Source: Maritimibacter alkaliphilus HTCC2654
Lineage (GTDB): Bacteria; Pseudomonadota; Alphaproteobacteria; Rhodobacterales; Rhodobacteraceae
DNA: 64,000 bases
Direction: 5' to 3'
NCBI RefSeq assembly: GCF_000152805.1
Contig: NZ_CH902578.1
Span: 2,985,029 to 3,049,028, forward strand
Part shown: in pieces, positions 17,216 to 23,541 of the stretch
Layout of the letters: every line of letters begins with the position of its first letter
Position numbering within the stretch: the first letter of the stretch is position 1
Position numbers and translations under genes: made by a program
The notes under the pieces: model-generated
Seen by the model: only the letters and a program-made list of their open reading frames with translations
Database searches by the model: none
Told to the model about the DNA's origin: nothing

Positions 17216-17733
17216 CCGCGCCATCCCATCCGCTCGATCGCGTCGCAGACCTGTTCGGCCTGGTGCGGCAGATCATGCATGAGCTCGGCTGTCGATTTGA
17301 TCAACCAGGCGCGGCATTCCGGCCAGCCATCGCCATAGAGCACGTGCGGCGCATGGTGCGCGGCCCACATATAGGCGTCGAGCCGATCCGCGAACTTGAG
17401 CCAGACGCGGTCGTACTCCGCCAGGTATTCCGGTGCGATCAGGTCGTCCCAAATGTCGCGCGCGGCGTTGGCTTCTATTTCTGCAAGCCGGATCGCAAAC
17501 TCCCGATCGGCATCTTTGGTCGGAGCCTTAACGTCGCCGACGACGCTTTCGCCGTCGTCGTGCGTGAGGGCTTCTCGAATCAGCACGAACGAGGGGTTCG
17601 GATGTAGGGCGATCAAGATCCGCGCGACACGGGCCGAGTGACCATCGATCCGGTCGCAGGTATGTGCGAGGTCTGGGTTCATATGCCAGCGGCGCACGAA
17701 CCCGGCGCGAAAGATGGCGACCAGATCAGGCAT
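17212..17733 (-). CDS. HD-domain phosphohydrolase (YfbR-like)
   Basis: A 173-residue protein with the HD pattern: His17 (FVRRWHMNP), His32 (RIDGHSARVARI) and His58-Asp59 (ALTHDDGESVVGDV). This spacing resembles YfbR-type 5'-deoxynucleotidases, which remove phosphate from deoxynucleoside monophosphates, so a role in nucleotide pools during phage replication is likely. The start was moved to ATG 17733 because the longer frame has an implausible basic leader that overlaps the upstream gene. It overlaps that gene by eight bases. Confidence 0.75.
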   Translation of the reverse strand: MPDLVAIFRAGFVRRWHMNPDLAHTCDRIDGHSARVARILIALHPNPSFVLIREALTHDDGESVVGDVKAPTKDADREFAIRLAEIEANAARDIWDDLIAPEYLAEYDRVWLKFADRLDAYMWAAHHAPHVLYGDGWPECRAWLIKSTAELMHDLPHQAEQVCDAIERMGWRG

Positions 17734-17926
17734 CGTCGTCCCCGATCCCAAGCAGCTGCTCGCCCTCGATTTTCGCCTTGGCAAAGGCCTCGTCATCGCC
17801 CTCGCGTGCCGCCATGATCAGATCAACAAGGATCTCGGTTGCGCGATCTACCATGTGCGCGGTCGCTTTGGCGATCCGCTCGACCTCCTCGTCGTCGAAG
17901 GTCCCGTTCAACGTCAAATCAGTCAT
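17726..17926 (-). CDS. small acidic helical phage protein, 66 aa
   Basis: Product MTDLTLNGTFDDEEVERIAK and onward is strongly acidic and helical, ending GIGDDDA. It overlaps the HD gene downstream and the 58-codon gene upstream (ATGA at 17923-17926). No motif recognised. Small acidic proteins in early phage operons often bind host enzymes, but nothing here shows that. Confidence 0.6.
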   Translation of the reverse strand: MTDLTLNGTFDDEEVERIAKATAHMVDRATEILVDLIMAAREGDDEAFAKAKIEGEQLLGIGDDDA

Positions 17927-18099
17927 GCCGCACCGCCTTTCAAATCGGCCGGGGCGTGACCTTCGCCACCTGGGGAAGTGTTTGCCGCGAGGGGCGCCCC
18001 GGCCTCCAGGCGGGGCTGCAACACCGCCCGGTTCTGATTGAGAAAATGGATCGCGTCGGCCTCACCCATGGAGGGAGAAGGGATCGCCAGGCGCTGCAT
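17923..18099 (-). CDS. putative small phage protein, 58 aa
   Basis: Reading frame starting MQRLAIPSPSMGEADAIHFL and ending just inside the next gene (ATGA overlap). The four-base overlap and the hydrophilic, helical look support it. It is short, and the sequence continues as a longer open frame upstream with no protein-like content, so only this part is proposed. Ribosome site weak. Confidence 0.45.
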   Translation of the reverse strand: MQRLAIPSPSMGEADAIHFLNQNRAVLQPRLEAGAPLAANTSPGGEGHAPADLKGGAA

Positions 18100-18220
18100 C
18101 GGACGGGCACGCGTCCCGACCGGTGGTTCTGAATGAGTAGAGCGGCACGCCGCAGCGCACCCGTCCGCCCCAACGGATGCACCTCGGGGCGGGACAGACG
18201 CAGTTGCCGCGACTTTCCAT
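18062..18220 (-). CDS. putative cysteine-rich phage protein, 52 aa
   Basis: Frame starting MESRGNCVCPAPRCIRWGGR and containing two more cysteines (RCGV, ACPSD). The cysteine spacing could bind a metal ion. It overlaps the next small gene by 38 bases, more than usual in this operon, so one of the two may not be real. The ATG follows a purine-rich stretch GGGGGGCAGG at a distance of 12 bases. Confidence 0.4.
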   Translation of the reverse strand: MESRGNCVCPAPRCIRWGGRVRCGVPLYSFRTTGRDACPSDAAPGDPFSLHG

Positions 18221-18227
18221 TGGGCAC

Positions 18228-18401
18228 TCAAACCTGCCCCCCAGGTTTGAGGACCAGACCCGCGCGCTGGCGAAGCGCAACGACCAGCAGCGCGTTGATG
18301 TCGGATTTGAAATACGCAGTCGCGTTCCCGGAATTGTCGAATCAGGAATGCATAAGTTCCCAATCGGTCCCGCCGGCGGGCCGGCGTCGGATTGTAACCA
18401 T
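18228..18401 (-). pseudogene. possible small phage gene with in-frame TGA
   Basis: From ATG 18401 (preceded by GAAAGG) the frame reads MVTIRRRPAGGTDWELMHS, then TGA at 18344-18342, then continues protein-like as FDNSGNATAYFKSDINALLV to a stop at 18228. A TGG to TGA change would explain it. If so, this is the second Trp-to-stop change in the prophage besides the terminase. The evidence is only the quality of the downstream reading frame, which is short. Confidence 0.3.
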
Positions 18402-18591
18402 GCTTGCGCCTTTCTTGCAGCTGGATCGGCGCACGTCCGCCCCAACATTGAGGCGGTAGGTTGCGGTACGGCGAACGGTAAGCACGTGTTGCCGAGACTG
18501 TTGAAATTCCAAACTTTTCTCTGGACGGGTTAACCAGACCCTCGGTAGGGAAACCCATACCATTCAAAGAAGTACTGGGCGGTAGGACGAA

Positions 18592-18999
18592 ATGAGAAAC
18601 GCAACTCAAGGCCAAGAACTGACCCCGTGGCGGGTCGTATATCTGGACGATTTCCGTCAGTCCTCGCGACTGCGGCCGAGTCGCGAACAGGCCGTGGTTG
18701 CCGACTCTAGAATGCTCCGCGAACTCGCGGACCCGGAGTGGGAGCAGGACATTATCGAGGCGCGTGCTCTGCTGAAGGATCTCAATGTTCGTAAAGCCGG
18801 AACTCCGTTCCACCGCGCATCGATGGGGTTGCTTGACTCGGACGTGGTGATGGTTGCCGCCATGCTCCTCGCTACGGGTGCAGTCGCAGTCTGCGCGGTG
18901 GGTCTCACTGGCCTCCCACTCGTCCCGGTCGTCGTCGCAACAACTGGCGTAATGGCTTTGGCGTTGTCTTGCATTCAACGCCTGCACCGGACCGCCTGA
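18592..18999 (+). CDS. small membrane protein with soluble N-terminal part
   Basis: A 135-residue product. Residues about 1-80 are charged and helical (REQAVVADSRMLRELADPEW); residues about 84-128 form two hydrophobic segments (VVMVAAMLLATGAVAVCAVG and LVPVVVATTGVMALALSC). AGGA lies five bases before ATG. It is encoded on the strand opposite the early operon, between the small early genes and the CII-like gene. Function unknown; small membrane proteins in this type of location are often lysogenic-conversion or exclusion genes, which here is only a suggestion. Confidence 0.65.
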   Translation: MRNATQGQELTPWRVVYLDDFRQSSRLRPSREQAVVADSRMLRELADPEWEQDIIEARALLKDLNVRKAGTPFHRASMGLLDSDVVMVAAMLLATGAVAVCAVGLTGLPLVPVVVATTGVMALALSCIQRLHRTA

Positions 19000-19034
19000 T
19001 GCACTAGTCGCCCCGGGCATTCGCTTGAACGGCG

Positions 19035-19511
19035 TCATTTCGAACACCGCACTTTCATCATCAATGCGGCGCGGTGGCGCAAAGCGGCCGTCACCAGTTC
19101 GTCGATCTCCCGGATCTGTTCCGTCGCTTCGCCAAGCGTGTAGTCGCGTGGATCGGGCGAGCCGTCGGAATGTGCGACTGCATGAAGGGTGACCACGTCC
19201 GCAAACTCTTTGGATATCCCGGCCATATCCGACCAGCTCGGTCCCGATAGATCGACGGGATGAAACACGCCGCCGGCAAGAGCCGAGAAGTGCTGCGCCA
19301 TGGGCAGCGCGGCCCCCGGCTCGATCCGGCCCAGCCGATCCAGATGGTTGACGCCAAGCCCGCCGGGACGATCCTCGCGTTGTTCTGTGCCGTAGCTGAG
19401 CGTCGAGATCGATATCCCTGCCTCGAGCGCGGCCGCTTCGATCCCGCCGTAGGCGGCGATGACCTGTTGTACGGTGGATTGGATCGAGCCAGGGCGAGTT
19501 CTGCGAGTCAT
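19035..19511 (-). CDS. CII-like phage regulatory protein
   Basis: A 158-residue protein with an N-terminal helix-turn-helix-like segment (SIQSTVQQVIAAYGGIEAAALEAGISISTLSYGTEQ), then conserved VNHLDRLGRIEPGAALPMAQHF and a C-terminal helical part. This pattern is shared by regulators annotated as CII-type in alphaproteobacterial phages, thought to act on early or lysogeny promoters. The ATG is preceded by a strong AGGAGG ribosome site. It sits at the head of the early operon on the minus strand, downstream of the Cro-like gene, the expected place for CII. Confidence 0.7.
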   Translation of the reverse strand: MTRRTRPGSIQSTVQQVIAAYGGIEAAALEAGISISTLSYGTEQREDRPGGLGVNHLDRLGRIEPGAALPMAQHFSALAGGVFHPVDLSGPSWSDMAGISKEFADVVTLHAVAHSDGSPDPRDYTLGEATEQIREIDELVTAALRHRAALMMKVRCSK

Positions 19512-19882
19512 CGCGACCCCTCCTGAAGGGCGTGATGATTTGAGTGCGCCCGGCGCTTGAACCGCGCCACCGACGGGCGGGATATCCGTAAGGCGGGAAA
19601 CGTGCCTTGTTCAGGTCCGGGACATCTGAGACTGTCCGAACATCCTTTCGAATAGGCAATCTGCTTTGGCCATTGTCTGGATCGAAGGGTGGCGCGGTGA
19701 TCTACGACTAAGTCGTCGCTCTTAAACCCGTAAATCTGATTCGGGTTTAAACGTTCGAAGCTGAAAACCTCGTCCTTTTTTTCGGCAAGATATGAACGAT
19801 CAAGTGCCCGGCGAGCGCCCCGGGATTTCCCAAAACACCCGCAGATGAACGGCAATGTGTCGAGGTTGCCCCAATCGCGCAT
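19508..19882 (-). CDS. possible small early gene upstream of CII-like gene, 124 aa
   Basis: The frame from ATG 19882 reads MRDWGNLDTLPFICGCFGKS and continues with protein-like segments such as DEVFSFERLNPNQIYGFKSD, with no stop until an ATGA overlap with the CII-like gene. There is no clear ribosome site, and the frame is open much further upstream through non-protein-like sequence, so this is tentative. It contains the 9-base inverted repeat at 19722-19750. Confidence 0.35.
   Translation of the reverse strand: MRDWGNLDTLPFICGCFGKSRGARRALDRSYLAEKKDEVFSFERLNPNQIYGFKSDDLVVDHRATLRSRQWPKQIAYSKGCSDSLRCPGPEQGTFPALRISRPSVARFKRRAHSNHHALQEGSR
19722..19750. repeat. inverted repeat TTAAACCCG / CGGGTTTAA
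   Basis: Nine-base perfect arms with an 11-base spacer (TAAATCTGATT). There is no T-run on either side, so it is not a standard terminator. The arms and spacing would suit a dimeric regulator, perhaps the CII-like protein encoded next to it. It lies inside a doubtful reading frame. Confidence 0.5.
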
Positions 19883-19969
19883 TTTGGGTGGGTAGGGTTT
19901 CACGACTACCGAAAAACCTGATCCTCGGGTCTCATTTAGGTCAGCTGAGAAGTAAGAAGGTACAAAACA

Positions 19970-20230
19970 ATGACCATGTCGTCTGAGACAAAAATCGACA
20001 TCGGCACTCGGGTTAGCCTTATCGACTCGATGACCGAAAGGGCTGTTTCTACATTTGCAAAACCCTGCCTGATCATGGGCCTGGTCTCGGCCTTGGCAAT
20101 CTCGGTCATGGCGCCGTCCATACCGATCGCATGCATCGCGCTTGGCTTGTTTGCAGCGCAGCTCGGTGCGTTCGCTGTTGCGACGTGGATCCAGGGAAAG
20201 TCCTACAGCCGAGATCAACGGCACTATTAA
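19970..20230 (+). CDS. small two-segment membrane protein, 86 aa
   Basis: Starts MTMSSETKIDIGTRVSLIDS, a polar N-terminus, followed by two hydrophobic segments (CLIMGLVSALAISVMAP and IACIALGLFAAQLGAFAVAT) and a short basic tail. AGAAGG lies nine bases before ATG. The base composition just upstream is lower in GC than the rest of the prophage. It lies on the strand opposite the early operon, and nothing is known to me of its function. Confidence 0.65.
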   Translation: MTMSSETKIDIGTRVSLIDSMTERAVSTFAKPCLIMGLVSALAISVMAPSIPIACIALGLFAAQLGAFAVATWIQGKSYSRDQRHY

Positions 20231-20512
20231 CAAGAACGCGAGGCTAACGCTCGGACAAATACGCCGTTGGAAAGACGGCGCATGGCTCCTGCATTCGTGC
20301 AACCCACCGAAGGACGAGGCGCACGTGAACGAAACAGGGAAAATTTCGCAAGACGTTGCGTTCTGCAACAGGCGATATTTGCGATATGCAAACGGAGCCG
20401 ATCTCAGACACTGAATCTCAAAAGTATAGGATGGTGATATCCTTACTTGCCATCGCGCCGATGGTTTCGCAGCCTTCGGGCTTCGACTGGCGACATCAAA
20501 AGGAGATGCTGA

Positions 20513-20746
20513 ATGGATGGTCGGATCTACGGGCCTGCTTACGACGACCCGCGTCACCGCCCCCATACAAGCAGCCGCCCAACCTTTGGGTGTCTGATGC
20601 ACCGGTCGCTGACCTTCGGCCTTGTGGTCGCTCTTGGTGCCTGTCTCTGGTGGGGGCACGGGTTTTGGTCGACTGCCAGCATCGCGATAATCGCGTGGGG
20701 CGTCGGTCTGGGTGCGCAGGCCCTTTACGTGCGAAGGGTTTCTTAG
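20513..20746 (+). CDS. small two-segment membrane protein, 77 aa
   Basis: Product with a Pro/His/Arg-rich start (MDGRIYGPAYDDPRHRPHTS) and two hydrophobic segments (LTFGLVVALGACLWWGHGF and ASIAIIAWGVGLGAQALYV). A strong AAGGAG ribosome site lies seven bases upstream. It is the third plus-strand small membrane gene in a row. The 280 bases before it hold no gene that I can support, apart from a half-site (TATTTGCGA) resembling the repressor operators at 20377-20385. Confidence 0.65.
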   Translation: MDGRIYGPAYDDPRHRPHTSSRPTFGCLMHRSLTFGLVVALGACLWWGHGFWSTASIAIIAWGVGLGAQALYVRRVS

Positions 20747-20978
20747 ATCACAGACAGCCGAGGGGAGGGGGCGCGCTCTCGACGTCCGCCCGGTTGGCCC
20801 ATCGCCCTTCTGGCGATCCGCGACGTAGCCCGTGCCGAGGCATCGATGAAGTCGACGCCCGACTTTCCTCTGAAGTTCTCGCTCCACAGTACCGCTGGCG
20901 AAGCCTCGATATATGCCGAACTCTCGGTCGGTTGGCGTCACGCTCCGCCCTCCGTCTCAAAAGGACAGGCCATCCACC

Positions 20979-21224
20979 ATGGACTGGAAAAACCACTTTC
21001 TCGCGCAGGACACGCCGCAGGGTACATTGGCGATCCATCGCCTTCCCGACGGATATCATCTGTTCTTCGACAACGAGGATCTTGGCTGCTACGCATCGCT
21101 TGCCTCAGCGTTGGAAGATCTCAGTTCTGGGAAAAGCTTCCGTCCGTCGAACGGTGAACCCATTTCATACAGGTGTCCCGAAGGCGCTGACGACTGGCAG
21201 CTTCGATCATATTCGTTCCGGTAG
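20979..21224 (+). CDS. small soluble protein of unknown function, 81 aa
   Basis: Starts MDWKNHFLAQDTPQGTLAIH and continues as a compact alpha/beta sequence (RLPDGYHLFFDNEDLGCYAS, LASALEDLSSGKSF, DDWQLRSYSFR). AAAGGACAGG lies upstream. No membrane segment and no motif known to me. It is on the opposite strand to the Cro-like gene. The longer upstream frame is not protein-like, so ATG 20979 is chosen. Confidence 0.6.
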   Translation: MDWKNHFLAQDTPQGTLAIHRLPDGYHLFFDNEDLGCYASLASALEDLSSGKSFRPSNGEPISYRCPEGADDWQLRSYSFR

Positions 21225-21390
21225 ACCGCAAACTTTGCCCTCTGAGAGGGGGCGCTCGCAGGAACGAGCGGAGGTCGAAGGGCGGTCTCTTGGGACGTGT
21301 CGGACGACCCACCATACGCGCCCGTTTCAAAGCCAAATGTCAGGGCGTCAAACATGCCAACACGCACGGACATTGAATGCGATTGCCAGG

Positions 21391-21639
21391 TCATGCCGCG
21401 TTCTTCACCCAAGAAGAAGCTGGAACGGCGCCTTTCGTCTCTCGTTCAATTGCGAAAGCGAGCGTTAGGCTTGGGATTTTTCGGCCCGAAAGAATTTCCG
21501 AAAGATAACTGGAAGAACATCCTATTTGCTCGGCGAAGACACGCTGTCGAATGCTTCCTTCACGAAGATATCTTGCAAGGGAATCCATACCGAACTGCTC
21601 GCAAATAGCGAAGTGTTCGTCAATCAAAAAGTTCGCCAT
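21391..21639 (-). CDS. Cro-like helix-turn-helix protein
   Basis: An 82-residue DNA-binding protein. The helix-turn-helix is at residues about 32-55 (RQRVFAEQIGCSSSYLSEILSGRKIPS), as in XRE/Cro-type regulators. It is divergent from the repressor gene; two copies of the operator motif overlap its first codons and its start codon, so it is probably both regulator and target of the lysis-lysogeny switch. By lambda analogy it would head the early minus-strand operon. Confidence 0.75.
   Translation of the reverse strand: MANFLIDEHFAICEQFGMDSLARYLREGSIRQRVFAEQIGCSSSYLSEILSGRKIPSLTLAFAIERETKGAVPASSWVKNAA
21598..21612. promoter_or_regulatory. repressor operator site 1
   Basis: CTCGCAAATAGCGAA on the plus strand; the other strand reads TTCGCTATTTGCGAG. 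It is one of four sites with an invariant TCGC-N5-GCGA core. It lies inside the 5' end of the Cro-like gene. Confidence 0.65.
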
Positions 21640-21646
21640 TTGCGAT
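21632..21646. promoter_or_regulatory. repressor operator site 2
   Basis: TTCGCCATTTGCGAT, centred 34 bases from site 1. It covers the start codon of the Cro-like gene and the -35 element proposed for the repressor promoter, so binding here could affect both genes. A weaker half-site TTCGCAGAAAGC lies at 21652. Confidence 0.65.
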
Positions 21647-21669
21647 GTGCATTCGCAGAAAGCTACACT
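21641..21669 (+). promoter_or_regulatory. promoter of the repressor gene
   Basis: TTGCGA (21641-21646), 18 bases, then TACACT (21664-21669). Transcription would begin near 21676, only a few bases before ATG 21683, so the repressor mRNA may be leaderless or nearly so, as is the lambda cI message from PRM. Confidence 0.5.
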
Positions 21670-21682
21670 TATGAATGTTCAC

Positions 21683-21976
21683 ATGAAGCTAAAGCTCAGA
21701 AGCCTAAGGGAAAAAAGAGGTTGGACCCAAGAAGAGGTCGCGTCCCGCGCTGGGATGAGCAAAAGCTTCTACAGCGAGATCGAAAGCGGCAAAAAAGCGG
21801 CCAATAGTCAGCGAATCCGGAAATTTGCGGAGGTATTCGAGGTTCCGGCATTTGAACTTATCGATGATTCCTCCATAGACGACGAACTTTTGGAGCATCT
21901 CAGGACGATGCAGGCCCTTGGCGTGGAGGATCGCAAGGCAGTGATCCGTCACGCTCTTGGTCTTTCAGCCGACTAA
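21683..21976 (+). CDS. CI-like XRE-family phage repressor
   Basis: A 97-residue helix-turn-helix protein that probably maintains lysogeny. The HTH (LREKRGWTQEEVASRAGMSKSFYSEIESG) is of the XRE/Cro/C1 type. The C-terminal part is short and acidic (IDDELLEHLRTMQALGVEDR), with no LexA-like peptidase, so RecA-type self-cleavage is not expected. ATG 21683 was preferred over ATG 21671 because the likely promoter's -10 element ends one base before 21671. It is divergent from the Cro-like gene across an operator region. Confidence 0.8.
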   Translation: MKLKLRSLREKRGWTQEEVASRAGMSKSFYSEIESGKKAANSQRIRKFAEVFEVPAFELIDDSSIDDELLEHLRTMQALGVEDRKAVIRHALGLSAD

Positions 21977-22076
21977 GACCCTCACGTAATGCTCGCGCAA
22001 TGCGCGTTCGACCTTCGGCGTCTTCCTTAAGGAGCGTCGCTACGATTTCCGCGTCATAGTCAAATTTGATTCTCAT
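21900..22076 (-). CDS. possible small phage protein, 58 aa
   Basis: Frame MRIKFDYDAEIVATLLKEDA and onward has a helical, charged pattern typical of small proteins. Its 3' end overlaps the end of the repressor gene by 77 bases on the opposite strand. It has no obvious ribosome site. Similar to small proteins next to phage repressors, but not recognised. Confidence 0.4.
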   Translation of the reverse strand: MRIKFDYDAEIVATLLKEDAEGRTRIARALREGLSRLKDQERDGSLPCDPPRQGPASS

Positions 22077-22155
22077 GCCCGCTCCAATGTTCGAGCTATG
22101 TTCTAACACCTGCGGCAGTCATCGTTCCAGTTTTTGGGTGCTGAAGGCGAAATAA

Positions 22156-22170
22156 TTCGCATATAGCGAC
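22156..22170. promoter_or_regulatory. repressor operator site 3
   Basis: TTCGCATATAGCGAC, with the invariant TCGC-N5-GCGA core. It lies just upstream of the -35 element of the promoter at 22179, centred 34 bases from site 4, the same distance as between sites 1 and 2. Confidence 0.6.
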
Positions 22171-22178
22171 CTTATTTC

Positions 22179-22208
22179 TTGACAGAAATTTCGCTATTTG
22201 CGAACAAT
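22179..22208 (+). promoter_or_regulatory. operator-controlled promoter of small-gene operon
   Basis: TTGACA (22179-22184), 18 bases, then AACAAT (22203-22208). The spacer holds operator site 4, so the repressor would block RNA polymerase here. Confidence 0.6.
22190..22204. promoter_or_regulatory. repressor operator site 4
   Basis: Perfect palindromic arms TTCGC and GCGAA around TATTT. It is identical in core to site 1 read on the other strand. It lies between the -35 and -10 elements of the promoter at 22179. Confidence 0.7.
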
Positions 22209-22237
22209 CATCTCCATCAACCGATGGAGGCATCCCT

Positions 22238-22453
22238 ATGTCCACGCCCACCACCGCGCTTCCACTGCGTCTCTCTGAAGCTTGGCAGATTGTCGCGAAC
22301 CCTTCGGCATATGCTGATCGTCCGCACCTCGTGTCCTATGCTCGTTTGCACCTTGCCAGCGCCGACGGCCGCACGGTGCCGCAGCGCCATCGCGCCCCAG
22401 CGCACCTGAAATCGGCGCCCTGCCTGGTCCTCATCGAAGGTAGCCGGGCATGA
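22238..22453 (+). CDS. first gene of repressed small-gene operon, 71 aa, unknown
   Basis: Product MSTPTTALPLRLSEAWQIVA and onward, mildly basic, ending CLVLIEGSRA. A TGGAGG ribosome site lies upstream. It is the first gene behind the operator-controlled promoter and overlaps the next gene by four bases (ATGA). Not recognised. By position it corresponds to the start of a leftward lambda-type operon, where anti-host and recombination functions lie. Confidence 0.55.
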   Translation: MSTPTTALPLRLSEAWQIVANPSAYADRPHLVSYARLHLASADGRTVPQRHRAPAHLKSAPCLVLIEGSRA

Positions 22454-22644
22454 TCGTCGCGCTGCTCGAGATCGTCGCGATGTCCGTTCTGGCCCTCGGC
22501 ACCGGCCTCCTCGCCGCGACACTCAGCAACGATGAAAACCACGCCTCGGCCATTGTCATAGCTTTCATCGCGGTGATGGCCGCATGGGTCATCCCCAGCC
22601 CCATCGAATATGCCGTCATCGGCGGCGGCGCGGTTCGGCCATGA
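22450..22644 (+). CDS. small two-segment membrane protein, 64 aa
   Basis: Two hydrophobic segments (IVALLEIVAMSVLALGTGLL and SAIVIAFIAVMAAWVIP) joined by a short loop with NDENH. ATGA overlaps on both sides couple it to its neighbours. The size and topology would fit a holin, a toxin or an exclusion protein, but there is no sequence evidence for one over another. Confidence 0.6.
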   Translation: MIVALLEIVAMSVLALGTGLLAATLSNDENHASAIVIAFIAVMAAWVIPSPIEYAVIGGGAVRP

Positions 22645-22961
22645 ACCTCCCAGTTCACAAAGCCCCTACGGACAAGTATGCTTTACTTGGCGTGACCGGG
22701 GGGTGTGGCGCAAGCGCAATGCTTTTCCGGCCCTCCATCCAGCTAACCCCATGGCTCGTCACGCACCGCACCCCTCAGTCGTTTGCCGCCAAGCAGGTCC
22801 CTCCGGGGGGTGCGGACTTGGAACAACATACGTTAGTAGACGTTGTGGTCCGAGCCGCTCGCGGCTACCGTCTTCCGGGCGTGACCCTGGACGGGAGCGC
22901 GGCAGCGGGACGGAGAACGCCCTCCTTCTCCCCGCTGCCGCGTGACACGAAACCGTCATGA
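22641..22961 (+). CDS. phage protein of unknown function, 106 aa
   Basis: Frame starting MNLPVHKAPTDKYALLGVTG, joined by ATGA overlaps to both neighbours. It contains a middle segment DLEQHTLVDVVVRAARGYRL and a Pro/Arg-rich end. No known motif. The last 30 residues look less protein-like than the rest. Confidence 0.45.
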   Translation: MNLPVHKAPTDKYALLGVTGGCGASAMLFRPSIQLTPWLVTHRTPQSFAAKQVPPGGADLEQHTLVDVVVRAARGYRLPGVTLDGSAAAGRRTPSFSPLPRDTKPS

Positions 22962-23329
22962 CCGCGCGAGCCGACTTCCTCACCCGCCTCGCGCGCCTTC
23001 CATCGACAGATTATTTCGATGCGTTCTTCGCCGAGTCGGTCGAGCATGGAGGGCGCTTCGAATTAGGCGCCAGCAAGACGATCGAGTTGCACGACGTGTC
23101 GGTGAACCACGCGACGACCGAGGGCGCGATGATCGCCTGGGTCCGCGCGGCACGAGCGAAAGAGATGGAACCGGATTTGATCTGGGCCGAAGTGATCCTG
23201 AAAGATCCGCAGGCGTTTGGCTGCGAAAGACGCAAGGCCGCACGCCTGATCCTAATCCACTGCCGCGATGCCGCGCTCCGGATCATGGCTCAAGCAGAAT
23301 TGGGCCGTCTGAGCGGGGAGGCGTCATGA
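22958..23329 (+). CDS. phage protein of unknown function, 123 aa
   Basis: The best-looking gene of the chain: starts MTARADFLTRLARLPSTDYF and has well-formed helices (GAMIAWVRAARAKEMEPDLI, CERRKAARLILIHCRDAALR). The pattern is soluble and helical; I do not recognise the family. Overlaps both neighbours by four bases. Confidence 0.65.
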   Translation: MTARADFLTRLARLPSTDYFDAFFAESVEHGGRFELGASKTIELHDVSVNHATTEGAMIAWVRAARAKEMEPDLIWAEVILKDPQAFGCERRKAARLILIHCRDAALRIMAQAELGRLSGEAS

Positions 23330-23541
23330 GTCTCCGTGAATTCGTCCGCTTCTGGACGGCCAACCCTTTTCTGCTCCCCGTCGAAAAGCCACGGCTCAAA
23401 ACGCTCGAGGGACCTCGCCGACCGCTGCGTGACCGCGCGATCCGCGTTGACGTGCCCGACGAGACCCGCCCTCACGTCCGGCTGCAACGGATAAATATCC
23501 TCACTGATGTTCGGCGTGCCGTGAGAAGGGGGCCGGCATGA
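23326..23541 (+). CDS. small basic phage protein, 71 aa
   Basis: Starts MSLREFVRFWTANPFLLPVE and is rich in Arg and Pro. Coupled by ATGA overlaps at both ends. A basic protein of this size may bind nucleic acid, but no motif shows it. Confidence 0.5.
   Translation: MSLREFVRFWTANPFLLPVEKPRLKTLEGPRRPLRDRAIRVDVPDETRPHVRLQRINILTDVRRAVRRGPA

Noticed and set aside
17923-19659. Long 578-codon open frame on the minus strand
   Set aside because: Most of it is Arg/Ser-rich noise running across the CII-like gene in another frame and antisense to the plus-strand gene at 18592; only the last 58 codons look coding.
19508-20941. 477-codon open frame on the minus strand
   Set aside because: Its first two-thirds are antisense to the plus-strand membrane genes and not protein-like; only the last 124 codons are kept, as a doubtful feature.
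20846-21157. 103-codon plus-strand frame before the 20979 gene
   Set aside because: Starts plausibly but overlaps the better-supported gene at 20979 in another frame and loses protein character.
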